DNA of 47,177 nucleotides from Planctomycetota bacterium (GCA_018242645.1 JAFEBN010000004.1:1-47177), one strand, 5' to 3'. Shown: positions 34,599 to 42,654, numbered from the stretch's first letter. Notes: a model not told the origin generated them from the sequence alone. Numbers and translations are program-made.

Positions 34599-35297
34599 TC
34601 ATGGCTCGTGCAGTCCAAATGGCTCCAAGTGCGCCCGCAACGCGTCCAGATCCCTGAAAACGCGGCGACGGGAACGCCCGGTCTTGCGTGCCACTGCAGC
34701 AACCGTCTCCCCTTTGGCAAGCTCGTCAACCAGCGGAAGGAGGTGTTCAGGCACGGCTTGTATCGCGTCCGCGATATCCACACGCACGTCAATCACCTGA
34801 CGCTCTTCGGGGCGAACGACGCCCAGCCTCCGCCAACGGGTAGCAGGCGTGATGTGATCGTTGAGGGGCTGATCGTCATTGGTGCTCGCGTCGAGTGAGA
34901 GCGTCAGCTTCCGCCCCCCTCTCTTTATCGAGCGGCGTTCACGGAGCAGCAAAGCGACAGCAGTCGTAATCAGCATGGAGATGAACGCCTCCGGTATCCC
35001 ACGGCTTCGGTCATGCGCGTGAAGTCGCTCGATCACGTACAGCAGTAGTTGCTGTTTGATGTCGTCCTGATCCGTTACTTTCAGACCGGCCTTTCCGACA
35101 AGCTGTCTCGCTTTGATTGATGCAAGCGACTCGGCAAACGGGCGCACGGCAGCCCATTGCTGAGCGTCGAATGGCCGCTTCGCGGCTTCTTGATCGGGAC
35201 TCCGCCGGCGGCGACCATCTTTCTCGGTGCTTCGGGCGAAACCGGAAATGGCGGAGTGCGGGCTGTTCGAAGCGGTGGGTAGGCGGTGGTTTCTCAT
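34599..35297 (-). CDS. Sigma-70-family-like RNA polymerase sigma factor
   Basis: The protein has 232 residues. The middle (about residues 70-120, DQDDIKQQLLLYVIERLHAHDRSRG and FISMLITTAVALLLRERRSIKRG) resembles sigma region 2 with its helical DNA-melting part. Residues about 185-230 (LLPLVDELAKGETVAAVARKTG and SRRRVFRDLDALRAHL) resemble the region 4 helix-turn-helix that reads the -35 box. Similar ECF-like sigma genes are found beside DUF2924/recombinase cassettes in planctomycetes, as here. No anti-sigma gene is visible. The first 50 residues are low-complexity and basic, so the true start could be further in. It might drive the adjoining mobility genes; that is inference. Confidence 0.65.
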   Translation of the reverse strand: MRNHRLPTASNSPHSAISGFARSTEKDGRRRRSPDQEAAKRPFDAQQWAAVRPFAESLASIKARQLVGKAGLKVTDQDDIKQQLLLYVIERLHAHDRSRGIPEAFISMLITTAVALLLRERRSIKRGGRKLTLSLDASTNDDQPLNDHITPATRWRRLGVVRPEERQVIDVRVDIADAIQAVPEHLLPLVDELAKGETVAAVARKTGRSRRRVFRDLDALRAHLEPFGLHEP

Positions 35298-35884
35298 GCC
35301 GAAGCGTGTCGCCGCGGCTCCCGCCAGAGCTGATTCGGCTCGACCGCGTTCCAGATAACCGGATCACGTGGGAGAGTAGTGGCCACCGCTCAATTTCCGA
35401 ACAGAGAGGCTGTTAACCAGAGAACGACCGATGGAAACCCCGCTGGCGCGGCGGAAACTGGCCTTTGAACCCGTTCCGATCGGGGAGTTCTGAGAAAGGC
35501 CTCGTAAAGAGGCCTTTTCTCGTTAACGGTCTGGGCCTTTCGCCCACCGCGCGTATCTCTCGGGAATCGTGGCACTTCCTGAAAGTCCGCGATTTGCCGG
35601 GCGCTCTCGAATCCGAGGCATCGCATCGCCGTTTCGGTCGCCACGCCGGGGTTGGGGGCCGAAAGTCTCTCCGCGCTCTCAAACGCCCGGGCGGGTCTGG
35701 TTAACGCGCTGCCGGGGTGAACGAGGGGTGAGATTCGGACCCTGCGCCGCTCTCCGACCGTTTCGCGTATTCAGAGGCAGGCGGCCCGCACCGGACGCGG
35801 GCCCCATTCCAGCATCAGGTGCGAAGCCGAGCGCCAAGCGCACGCCCGCACGGATGCATGTCCCCCTTTACGGAGGATGTGCCC
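35298..35884. other. 587-bp gap in the mobility cassette
   Basis: I find no convincing gene here. The gap holds a terminator-like hairpin (35495-35517) and a 10-base inverted repeat around GTTAAC (GTTAACCAGA at 35412-35421 and TCTGGTTAAC at 35696-35705, bracketing about 275 bases). A ribosome site at 35872-35876 serves the next gene. Short frames on both strands are proline/arginine-rich and look random. Confidence 0.5.
35495..35517. terminator. Hairpin terminator
   Basis: AAAGGCCTC, loop GTAAA, then GAGGCCTTT forms a perfect 9-bp stem followed by TCT. The A-run before the stem and the T-run after it would let it work in either direction, insulating the sigma-like gene from the recombinase operon. 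Confidence 0.7.
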
Positions 35885-36127
35885 GTGCACGACACCGCGA
35901 TCACGGACGATGCGCCCGCCCCCACCCCCCCAACCGCCTCGCTTGATCCCGATGCCCCGACGACGCCCGTGGCGCGACTGAATGCCATCGCCGCCATCTT
36001 TGCCGAGGGCATCCGCCGCCGGCGGCGACAGGTCGCCATTTCGGAGCCGAGCATCGAGCATCAAGACGGCTCTCCGACTCGACTTGAACTCTCCGAGCAT
36101 GCCCGCCCTGATGGGTCGCGTGGTTAA
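35885..36127 (+). CDS. Small Ala/Pro/Arg-rich protein of the recombinase cassette
   Basis: The protein has 80 residues from GTG 35885, chosen because GGAGG at 35872-35876 is 8 bases upstream. The N-terminal 30 residues are Pro/Ala/Asp-rich and likely disordered. A helix VARLNAIAAIFAEGIRRRRR (about residues 29-48) follows, then a polar tail. The 'RL..IA.I.A.G..R.R' helix recurs in small proteins next to DUF2924 and large serine recombinases in planctomycete genomes as far as I recall. No function is known. It could be a small DNA-binding accessory factor. Confidence 0.5.
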   Translation: MHDTAITDDAPAPTPPTASLDPDAPTTPVARLNAIAAIFAEGIRRRRRQVAISEPSIEHQDGSPTRLELSEHARPDGSRG

Positions 36128-36135
36128 CGACCACG
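36119..36135. repeat. Perfect 6-bp inverted repeat over the stop codon of the small gene
   Basis: CGTGGT-TAACG-ACCACG overlaps the TAA of the 80-residue gene and lies just before the DUF2924 ribosome region. It could form a short RNA hairpin modulating coupling between the two genes, or be a binding dyad. There is no T-run, so it is unlikely to be a terminator. Confidence 0.4.
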
Positions 36136-36150
36136 AGAACGGAGACCCCG

Positions 36151-36672
36151 ATGGCGATCGATGTGAATGCAGCCGAAAAGGCCTTGGAGAAGATGACTGT
36201 GCCGCAACTGAAGCAGCGGTACGCCAAGGTCTATGGCGAAGAAGCTCGCACGCACCACAAGGTGCTGCTGATCAAACGGATTCTCTGGCGGATGCAGGCG
36301 CTTCGGGAGGGGGACCTCTCGGAGCGGGCACGCCAGCGGGCGCGCGAACTGGCCAACGACGCTGACCTGCGGCGAAGCCCGCCACGCGCCCAATCGCCGG
36401 ACGCGCCCAAGCCCCGGGCCAACGGCGAAAGCGTGGTGAGCGTGCCCATCCACACGCGAGAGGACGGGCGGCTGCCGCCACCCGGGACGGTCCTCCGCCG
36501 CGAGTACAAGGGCCGCGCCGTGTTTGTCCGGGTGCTGCCCAAGGGCTTCGAGTTTGAGGGAGAGGTCTACCGGTCGCTGAGCGCCATCGCGGCGAAGGTG
36601 ACCGGGTCGCATTGGAACGGATTCCGATTCTTCGGGCTCCACGAGCCCGGCATCACGGAGGGCAAGGTATGA
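36151..36672 (+). CDS. DUF2924 family protein
   Basis: The protein has 173 residues. It begins with a helical domain (TVPQLKQRYAKVYGEEARTHHKVLLIKRILWRMQ segmentally, about residues 16-50), the DUF2924 hallmark. A linker and a C-terminal beta part follow (PGTVLRREYKGRAVFVRVL, then FEFEGEVYRSLSAIAAKVTG and SHWNGFRFFGL), with the 'G..YRSLS.IA..ITG..WNG..FF.L' pattern typical of the family. DUF2924 proteins almost always sit directly in front of a large serine recombinase, as here, where the recombinase ATG overlaps its stop. It is presumably an accessory or directionality factor; its biochemistry is unknown to me. Confidence 0.9.
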   Translation: MAIDVNAAEKALEKMTVPQLKQRYAKVYGEEARTHHKVLLIKRILWRMQALREGDLSERARQRARELANDADLRRSPPRAQSPDAPKPRANGESVVSVPIHTREDGRLPPPGTVLRREYKGRAVFVRVLPKGFEFEGEVYRSLSAIAAKVTGSHWNGFRFFGLHEPGITEGKV

Positions 36673-38261
36673 GAACGTCAATGGAAACCAAACCCGCAAA
36701 GAACGCCGGCGTGGCGACGGTGCGATGCGCCATCTATACCCGCAAGTCCAGCGAACAGGGACTCGAGCAAGAGTTCAACTCGCTGCACGCCCAGCGCGAG
36801 AGCGGCGAGGCCTACGTCGCCAGCATGAAGCACGAAGGCTGGGTCGCGCTGCCGGACCAGTACAACGACGGCGGCTTCACCGGCGGGAACACCGACCGAC
36901 CCGGTTGCCAGCGGCTCATGGCGGACATCGAGGCCGGCAAGGTTGATTGCGTCGTGGTGTACAAGGTCGACCGCCTGTCGCGATCGCTCTTGGACTTTGC
37001 CCGCATGATGGCGGTATTCGAGAAGCACCGCGTGTCATTCGTATCGGTGACGCAGCAGTTCAACACCACGCAATCGATGGGACGGCTCACGCTGAACATC
37101 CTGCTCTCGTTCGCCCAGTTCGAGCGAGAGATCATCTCCGAGCGCACCCGCGACAAGATCGCGGCGTCCAAGCGCAAGGGCAAGTGGTTCGGCGGCAAGC
37201 CGATCCTGGGGTACGACCTCGCACCCCAGCCCGCGGGCGGGAGCAAGCTCGTGGTCAACGCGGCGGAGGCGGAACTCGTCCGCGAGGTCTACCACCTGTA
37301 TCTGGAGCACCGCTCGCTCACCAAGGTGGCCCAGATCCTCAACGCCCGCGGCAGCACGAGCAAGCGCTGGACGACCCGCAAGGGCATGGCGGTCGGCGGT
37401 CGCGTGTGGGACAAGCACCTGCTGATCAACCTCCTCACCAACCCGGCCTATGTGGGCAAGGTCAAGCACAAGAAGGAGCTGTTCGCCGGCGAACACGCGG
37501 CCATCGTCGACGAGCGGCTTTGGCAGCAGGTCTTCCAGACGATCAAGCACAACGGCCGCACCGGCGGCATGCACGTCCGCAACCAGCACGGCGCGCTGCT
37601 CAAGGGGCTGATCCACTGCGGGCCGTGCGGGCACGCGATGGGCCACACCTACAGCGTCAAAGACGGGAAGGCCGCGTACCGCTACTACGTCTGCTACGTC
37701 GCCCAGAAACAGGGCTGGCACGCGTGCCCTTCGGGCTCCCTGCCCGCCGAGCAGATTGAAAGGTTGGTAGTCGACCGGATCAAGCACATCGGTGGCGATG
37801 ACGCGTTGGTCGCGGCGGCATTCCGCCAGTTGCAGAGCGGCATCCGCTCTCGGAGCGCCCAGATCGACAAGGACCACACGGCGAGCACGCGTGAGATCCA
37901 GAAGATTGAGGGCGACATCCGCAAGGCCGCGATGGCCGCAGGCACGGACGCCAACGCCGCCGCCCGGCTGGCCGACCTCCACGAACGCCTGGCGACGGCC
38001 AGCGAGCGGACACGGGTTCTTCGCGCCGAGGCGGAACAGATCGAGAACGAGTCGATCACCCAGGCCGACGTCGCGGCCTCGCTTCGCGAGTTCGCCGCGT
38101 CGTGGGACGTGCTCTACCCGCGGGAACAGGCGGCCGTGCTGGCGAACCTCGTCAAGCGGGTGGACTACGACGGTGCAAAGAAGACGGTGTCGATCACGTT
38201 CCATCCTGCCGGGCTGCGCACGCTCGGCCAGGCACCCGTTGAGCACGAGGAGGTCGCATGA
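36669..38261 (+). CDS. Large serine recombinase / integrase
   Basis: The protein has 530 residues; ATG 36669 overlaps the DUF2924 stop (ATGA). The resolvase catalytic domain spans about residues 18-165. The active-site strand CAIYTRKSSEQG has Arg25 and the likely nucleophile Ser27, followed by QEFNSLHAQRES and VDCVVVYKVDRLSRSLLDF. A recombinase domain follows (about 190-300, KPILGYDL, then VREVYHLYLEHRSLTKVAQIL). A zinc ribbon (HCGPCGHAMGH...CYVAQKQGWHACPSG) and a long coiled coil (about 410-490) complete the attB/attP-sensing architecture of large serine integrases. Such enzymes recombine two short different att sites without host factors. It may mobilise the element carrying the phage genes and the defence operon. 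The next gene overlaps its stop. Confidence 0.95.
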   Translation: MRTSMETKPAKNAGVATVRCAIYTRKSSEQGLEQEFNSLHAQRESGEAYVASMKHEGWVALPDQYNDGGFTGGNTDRPGCQRLMADIEAGKVDCVVVYKVDRLSRSLLDFARMMAVFEKHRVSFVSVTQQFNTTQSMGRLTLNILLSFAQFEREIISERTRDKIAASKRKGKWFGGKPILGYDLAPQPAGGSKLVVNAAEAELVREVYHLYLEHRSLTKVAQILNARGSTSKRWTTRKGMAVGGRVWDKHLLINLLTNPAYVGKVKHKKELFAGEHAAIVDERLWQQVFQTIKHNGRTGGMHVRNQHGALLKGLIHCGPCGHAMGHTYSVKDGKAAYRYYVCYVAQKQGWHACPSGSLPAEQIERLVVDRIKHIGGDDALVAAAFRQLQSGIRSRSAQIDKDHTASTREIQKIEGDIRKAAMAAGTDANAAARLADLHERLATASERTRVLRAEAEQIENESITQADVAASLREFAASWDVLYPREQAAVLANLVKRVDYDGAKKTVSITFHPAGLRTLGQAPVEHEEVA

Positions 38262-38701
38262 AAAACATGCACGACGTCACGATCGAGTTCCCGGTGCATT
38301 TCACGCGGGGGACGGCGGGCCGGAAACAGGTCAACGTCGGCGTGGAGCCCGCCGCGCCGCCCGTTGAAGCGGGCCGCGTTCCCCGTGTCGCCCGCCTGAT
38401 GGCGCTGGCGATCCGGTTTGCGGAGTTGGTTCGGATGGGCGAGGTCGAATCCCACGCCGATCTTGCCCGCCTCGGCCAGGTCACGCGGGCTCGGATCAGC
38501 CAGATCATGGACCTGCTGTGCCTGGCTCCGGACATCCAGGAGGAGTTGCTGTTCCTGCCCCGCGTTGCGCGAGAGCGTGATGCAGTCAGCGAGCACGAAC
38601 TGCGCACGGTGTGTGCCGCCTCGGACTGGTGCGAGCAGCGCCGGCGCTGGCGGGAGTTGGCGGACGCAAGGCGGCCTCGTTGCGAACTACCGCAATTGTG
38701 A
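38258..38701 (+). CDS. Small HTH protein of the recombinase cassette
   Basis: The protein has 147 residues; ATG 38258 overlaps the recombinase stop. Residues about 42-90 (VARLMALAIRFAELVRMGEVESHADLARLGQVTRARISQIMDLLCLAP in segments) contain a helix-turn-helix with ARLGQVTRARISQIMDLL as turn and recognition helix, of ParB/KorB-like type. The N-terminal 30 residues carry a basic short strand. Small HTH genes at this spot follow DUF2924/recombinase pairs and may control excision direction or recombinase expression. The right end of the mobile segment is probably just beyond it. Confidence 0.7.
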   Translation: MKNMHDVTIEFPVHFTRGTAGRKQVNVGVEPAAPPVEAGRVPRVARLMALAIRFAELVRMGEVESHADLARLGQVTRARISQIMDLLCLAPDIQEELLFLPRVARERDAVSEHELRTVCAASDWCEQRRRWRELADARRPRCELPQL

Positions 38702-38795
38702 GGTCGCCAAACAGCTTCATGAGATCTGTCGACAGCAATCTATCGCGACATCCCTAGGGGAGATGGTGACGCTTTCAAGAGGTGTTGCCGGCACA

Positions 38796-40283
38796 TCATC
38801 GGCGTCCATCCGATGGGAGAAGCGATATTGAAAACTTGACTGCTCGCGCACTGTCGTGTCGCACAGCAATCTCTCCGCCGCTGGCTCTCGTGAGCGTACG
38901 GGCGACGGCGAGGCCCAGGCCGAAGCCGCGTTGGTCGTGGCGAGAAGCGTCCTTGCGCCAGAACGGCTCGAAGAGGTGTGCGAGGTCTTCGTTCGTGAGA
39001 GCCGGGGCCGAGTTGGTGATATCGATGCGAACCCCGTCCGCAACCAAATGCGCGCGGACGATCACCGGATCATCCGGCGCGACGTCGCCGTGGCGCAGAG
39101 CGTTGTCGAGCAGGTTGCCGACGATGGCCGCGAGCGTGGCGCTCTCGACGCGGGCCACAAGCGTCTCATCCGCGTCGATGCGCACAAGACGGGCATCGCC
39201 GCCGTGCATGGCGATGGCGCGGGCGGCTTGCTCCGTAAGAACAGGACCGACTTGGGTGCGTGCCTCCGCGCCGGGCGCGGGGTGGGCCGCGCCGGCGCGT
39301 GACAGGCGCAGCAACGTCTCGCAGAGCGATTGCGCGCGGGCCAGCACCCCCAGCGAGGTCTCGGCCGTGCGCAACCATTCCTCGCCGGTGCGGGGCTGAC
39401 TTGAGGCGACTTCAAGGAGCATCCGCAGTTCCGCGATGGGCGTGCGGAGTTCGTGGCTGGCCGCGGCGCTGAAGCGTTTCTCGCGCTCGAACGCGTCTTG
39501 GAGCCGGGCCAGCAGGCCCGAAAGGTGTTCGGCAATTGGGCGGAGTTCGGCGGGCAGACCGGCGGGCTCGAACCGAGCGCTGAGGGTGTCCGCGTCGAGC
39601 GACTGCACGCGCCGGGAGAGGTCGCCCAGCGGGACGAGCCCGCGCCCGACGGCCCAGCGGGATGCGATGATGCTCGCCAGCGCGAGCGCCCCGCCCACGC
39701 CCGCGATGCACCACCCGACGAGCGAGAGCGTGCGGTCCAGCGGCGCTCGCGGGAGCGCGACAAGCAGGCGGACGGCGTGCGCGGATGGTGGATCGAGCGC
39801 GGGTGAGGCCGGAGCGGTTTCGGTCGGTGCTTCGCCGCGACGGTCGCTCCCCTCGTCAAGCTCGCGTGGGGCGACAAACTCGATCAGCACCGCGCGGCCC
39901 GGCGAGCCACCGGGCAGAATCACGTCGCGGATGCCCACGGAATCATCGCGCATCGCCGCCGGGGGCCACGGGCCCTCGCGTAGCGATTCGGAGCGTTCGA
40001 GCGCGAGCCAGCCCGACCCCGCCCGCACCCACGCGACAAAGAACTCGGCATCCGCGCGCCGGGCGTAGCGAGGCATGGCCTCGCCCGCGAAGTCCATCTC
40101 GACCTTGGTTCCGTCGAATCGCGTGAGTGATTGCAGCGCAGCGGCCCGTGCAACGAGCGCATCGTCGAACTGCGCGGTCATGGCCCGGCGCAGCACGACC
40201 AGCAGCACGACGCCGCCGACGACCAGCAGCACGGCCATGCTCAGGGCCACCAGCATGGCCGTGCGGCGACGGATGCTGGTCAT
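38796..40283 (-). CDS. Sensor histidine kinase (CusS/QseC-like class)
   Basis: The protein has 495 residues; ATG 40283 overlaps the response-regulator stop, so the kinase follows the regulator. One membrane helix at about residues 9-31 and a second at about 185-205 bracket a roughly 150-residue periplasmic sensor. A HAMP linker (RWAVGRGLVPLGDLSRRV) follows. The phospho-acceptor His277 is in FSAAASHELRTPIAELR. The ATP-binding lobe has NLLDNALRHGD (N box) and GFGLGLAVARTL (G2 box) near the C-terminus. It would autophosphorylate and pass phosphate to the neighbouring OmpR-type regulator. The signal is unknown; the nearby metal-related genes make a metal or redox cue possible. Confidence 0.9.
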   Translation of the reverse strand: MTSIRRRTAMLVALSMAVLLVVGGVVLLVVLRRAMTAQFDDALVARAAALQSLTRFDGTKVEMDFAGEAMPRYARRADAEFFVAWVRAGSGWLALERSESLREGPWPPAAMRDDSVGIRDVILPGGSPGRAVLIEFVAPRELDEGSDRRGEAPTETAPASPALDPPSAHAVRLLVALPRAPLDRTLSLVGWCIAGVGGALALASIIASRWAVGRGLVPLGDLSRRVQSLDADTLSARFEPAGLPAELRPIAEHLSGLLARLQDAFEREKRFSAAASHELRTPIAELRMLLEVASSQPRTGEEWLRTAETSLGVLARAQSLCETLLRLSRAGAAHPAPGAEARTQVGPVLTEQAARAIAMHGGDARLVRIDADETLVARVESATLAAIVGNLLDNALRHGDVAPDDPVIVRAHLVADGVRIDITNSAPALTNEDLAHLFEPFWRKDASRHDQRGFGLGLAVARTLTRASGGEIAVRHDSARAVKFSISLLPSDGRR

Positions 40284-40972
40284 GGCGTGCCCTCTTTCAA
40301 CACGTACCCAACCTTTCTTCTCGTGTGGATGATGGCCGGACACCCCGCCGCGTCGAGTTTGCCGCGCAGGGCCGCCACCGCCGAGTCGATCGCGTTGGAG
40401 AAGACCTGCGAGCGATCGTCGTAGAGGTGTTCTTCCAGTTCCGCGCGGGGCACGGGCTTTCCGGCATGGGCCGCGAGGTACGCGAGCAACCCGTACTCGC
40501 GGGGCGAGAGGTCGAGCGCGACCGCTGCGCCGTGGCCCCGCGCCACGTGCGCCGTCTTCGCCGACGTGTCGATCGTGAGCGGCCCGATCCGCACCACCGG
40601 GGATCGCTCCCCGTGCCTGCGTCGCGTGAGGGCCTGCACCCGTGCCAGGAGTTCCTTGAACGCGAAGGGCTTGACGAGATAGTCATCGGCCCCCGTGGTC
40701 AGGCCGCGCACCTTGTCGTCGAGCGTGTCCTTGGCGGTGAGCATGAGGATTGCCGCGGGGATGCGTTTCTCGCGTATCTTGGCGAGCACCGTTAGTCCGT
40801 CCATCTCCGGCAGCATCCAGTCCAGCACGATCACGTCGTAGTCGGTGGTCTGGGCGTAGATCAGGCCGCGCTTGCCATCGGCGACCGCGTCCACAGCGTA
40901 CCCGGCCTCGCGCAGACCCTGGGCCAGCGAGTCGCGGAGAACGGCGGAATCTTCGACGATGAGGATGCGCAT
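40280..40972 (-). CDS. OmpR/PhoB-family response regulator
   Basis: The protein has 230 residues. The receiver domain (residues 1-115) has the acidic pair Glu7-Asp8, the phospho-acceptor Asp51 (VIVLDWMLPEMDG) and the conserved Thr/Lys region (ILMLTAKD and YLVKPFAF). The C-terminal winged-helix DNA-binding domain (about residues 125-225) includes LSPREYGLLAYLAAHAG and VDSAVAALRGKL-type recognition parts (SNAIDSAVAALRGKLD), ending in IIHTRRKVGYVL. It is co-transcribed with and precedes the kinase gene. Targets are not visible in the window. Confidence 0.95.
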   Translation of the reverse strand: MRILIVEDSAVLRDSLAQGLREAGYAVDAVADGKRGLIYAQTTDYDVIVLDWMLPEMDGLTVLAKIREKRIPAAILMLTAKDTLDDKVRGLTTGADDYLVKPFAFKELLARVQALTRRRHGERSPVVRIGPLTIDTSAKTAHVARGHGAAVALDLSPREYGLLAYLAAHAGKPVPRAELEEHLYDDRSQVFSNAIDSAVAALRGKLDAAGCPAIIHTRRKVGYVLKEGTP

Positions 40973-41207
40973 GGCTCTGGTCGATCATTGGGGGCTCGCG
41001 CCCGGGGAGATGACGGAAACATGACGCTGGCGCAGTGCCTGTAGCGATGTATGAGTGGCCTCGACAGACTTCAACTCGCTCCCCTACGTGCCGAGTGTCT
41101 GCGACGGACCGGCCGTGCTCTCCTCCGGGTCACCACAGGGCGGGCAGCGGACCCACTTCGTCGCGCGACGCGATGGCGAGACGACCAGTGCGTTGGGGAG
41201 GCGCAGT

Positions 41208-41236
41208 ACACTTTGGCTCGCCCCGACATAAAGTGT
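41208..41236. promoter_or_regulatory. 7-bp perfect inverted repeat upstream of the thioredoxin-like lipoprotein gene
   Basis: ACACTTT-(15 bases)-AAAGTGT ends 3 bases before the ATG at 41240. Half-sites about two helical turns apart centre to centre suit a dimeric regulator such as a MerR-, ArsR- or OmpR-type protein. It is AT-richer than its surroundings. No -10 element was clear within it. Confidence 0.45.
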
Positions 41237-41239
41237 TGC

Positions 41240-41659
41240 ATGTTGAAGCCTTGTCGCACCTTCGCCGTCTGCGCCGCCACCGCTCTACTTGGGGTGCTCG
41301 CAGGGTGCACTGCGACGCCCGGCCCGTCCACGAAGCCACTTGCCATGCACGCCGCCCAGCCAAGCATCGAACTCCTCGGTTTTCCCGGCTGTCCCAACAC
41401 ACCCGCGCTGCGCGACAATCTCCGGGCCGCGCTCGGCTCGATCGGCGAGGGGTGGACCTTCAAGGACACCAACCAGGAGCAACTGCCCGCGAGCGACCCG
41501 CGGCGCGGCTGGCCAACGCCCACGGTGCTGGTCGATGGCCGCGATCTTTTCGGATTGCTCGCTCCCGCCACGCCCAGCATGGGGTGCCGCGTGTATCCCG
41601 ATGGCGTGCCCGAGGCCAACGACATCGCCGAGAAGTTGAAGAGTGAAGCGGGCAGGTAG
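41240..41659 (+). CDS. Thioredoxin-fold lipoprotein (alkylmercury-lyase-neighbour type)
   Basis: The protein has 139 residues from ATG 41240; the frame is open upstream but with no signal features. A lipoprotein signal (MLKPCRTFAVCAATALLGVLAGC) places a lipidated Cys at about residue 23. A thioredoxin-like fold follows: SIELLGFPGCPNTPALRDNL (segment), where the active site is CPNT rather than CxxC, and PTPTVLVDGRDLFG with the cis-Pro region. Near the end, SMGCRVYPDGVP carries one more Cys. Single-Cys thioredoxin folds of this kind occur next to mercury and other metal-resistance genes. The second active-site Cys is absent, so it is unlikely to act as an ordinary disulfide reductase. A binding or transfer role is possible. 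Confidence 0.65.
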   Translation: MLKPCRTFAVCAATALLGVLAGCTATPGPSTKPLAMHAAQPSIELLGFPGCPNTPALRDNLRAALGSIGEGWTFKDTNQEQLPASDPRRGWPTPTVLVDGRDLFGLLAPATPSMGCRVYPDGVPEANDIAEKLKSEAGR

Positions 41660-41719
41660 CCGATCGAGCGGTGAGCGGTCGGCAAGGCGAATGCGAACGC
41701 TCCAGATACAATCACCACG

Positions 41720-42502
41720 ATGCACACCCAGCCGCACCGGATCGTCGCCGTTCTCTCCACCGTCGTTGTTGGTCTGCTCGCCGGATGCGCGGGAACCGAA
41801 AGCACTCGACCCGCCACCGCCGCTGCGCCCGCTCGGGTTACGCCCGCCGTGCAGGCCGGGGCCATGCGGCCCGTCATGCGCGAGGGGCAGACCGAGCCGC
41901 GTGTGAACCTCGCCAGCGCAAACGAGCGGGCGGGCCTGTTCGCGGTCGGCGCGATGGCCGGCCTGGACGGGGAGATCACCATCACGGGCGGTGAGGTGTG
42001 GGTCAGCCGCGTCATGGATGGGCACCCCGCCACCGTCGGTCCCGCCCCCGCGCCCGACGCCTTCGCCACGCTGCTGGTGGGGTTCCGCGTTGACAGGTGG
42101 ACGTCCGTCACGCTCGAGGAGCCGCTCGCCGCGGGGGCGTTGGAAGCCGCCATCGAGCGGGCCGCGCGCGAGCACGGCATCGACCCCGACGCACCCTTCC
42201 CTTTCCGCCTGGAAGGAGCGTTCTCGACCCTCGATATGCACGTCATCAACGGCTTCTGCCCCCACAGCGGAGGTGAGGCTGCCACAGGCAACCAGCCGTG
42301 GAAGAGCTCCTTCCCGCTGCCGATCCGCGCGCGAGTCGTCGGCGTGTACGCCCGAGATTCGCAGGGCGTGCTCACACACCACGGCACCGCCGTCCACGCC
42401 CACGCCCTGGTGGACGGGTCAGAGGGGTTGGTCACCGGCCACATCGACGCGATGGGGCTCGCCAGGGGAACTGTGCTGCTGCTGCCCGTAGCGTCGAGAT
42501 GA
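41720..42502 (+). CDS. Secreted lipoprotein of the alpha-acetolactate decarboxylase family
   Basis: The protein has 260 residues with a lipoprotein signal ending LLAGC (about residue 22). The body matches the BudA/acetolactate-decarboxylase fold: LASANERAGLFAVGAMAGLDGEITI with the GEITI strand, GEVWVSRV, and the zinc-ligand region AVHAHALVDGS...TGHID (His-x-His, then a His 13 residues later). The known enzyme has a comparable H-x-H...H triad, so the metal site looks conserved. The reaction in the family is (S)-acetolactate to (R)-acetoin plus CO2. The N-terminal linker is Ala/Pro-rich. A lipid-anchored form exported from the cytoplasm is unusual, as the substrate is cytosolic, so another 2-hydroxy-3-oxo-acid substrate cannot be excluded. 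Confidence 0.65.
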   Translation: MHTQPHRIVAVLSTVVVGLLAGCAGTESTRPATAAAPARVTPAVQAGAMRPVMREGQTEPRVNLASANERAGLFAVGAMAGLDGEITITGGEVWVSRVMDGHPATVGPAPAPDAFATLLVGFRVDRWTSVTLEEPLAAGALEAAIERAAREHGIDPDAPFPFRLEGAFSTLDMHVINGFCPHSGGEAATGNQPWKSSFPLPIRARVVGVYARDSQGVLTHHGTAVHAHALVDGSEGLVTGHIDAMGLARGTVLLLPVASR

Positions 42503-42654
42503 CAATCCGCCGTGAGCGAGGGCCGAGAACCGATGACGCGGATCGACGCATCGGCGACTGCGGCGACGGCACGATCGGATTTGTGCGGCTGGTCTCCGCC
42601 AGCGGCGAGCCGGGGCCGTGGGGGGAGACCGTGACCGCTACCGTTGCGGCCTAA
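42499..42654 (+). CDS. Possible 51-residue protein
   Basis: ATG 42499 overlaps the preceding stop (ATGA), as would a translationally coupled gene. The short product (MTIRRERGPRTDD...TVTATVAA) has a charged start and no recognisable domain. Apart from the coupling there is no evidence of expression, and it may be fortuitous. Confidence 0.25.
   Translation: MTIRRERGPRTDDADRRIGDCGDGTIGFVRLVSASGEPGPWGETVTATVAA

Noticed and set aside
34400..35000. Additional plus-strand frames opposite the sigma-like gene
   Set aside because: They are antisense shadows without ribosome sites; the minus-strand frame has helix-turn-helix and region-2-like character.
35390..35704. Short overlapping frames on both strands in the gap before the recombinase operon
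   Set aside because: They cross the terminator hairpin, lack ribosome sites and have no domain or hydrophobicity pattern.
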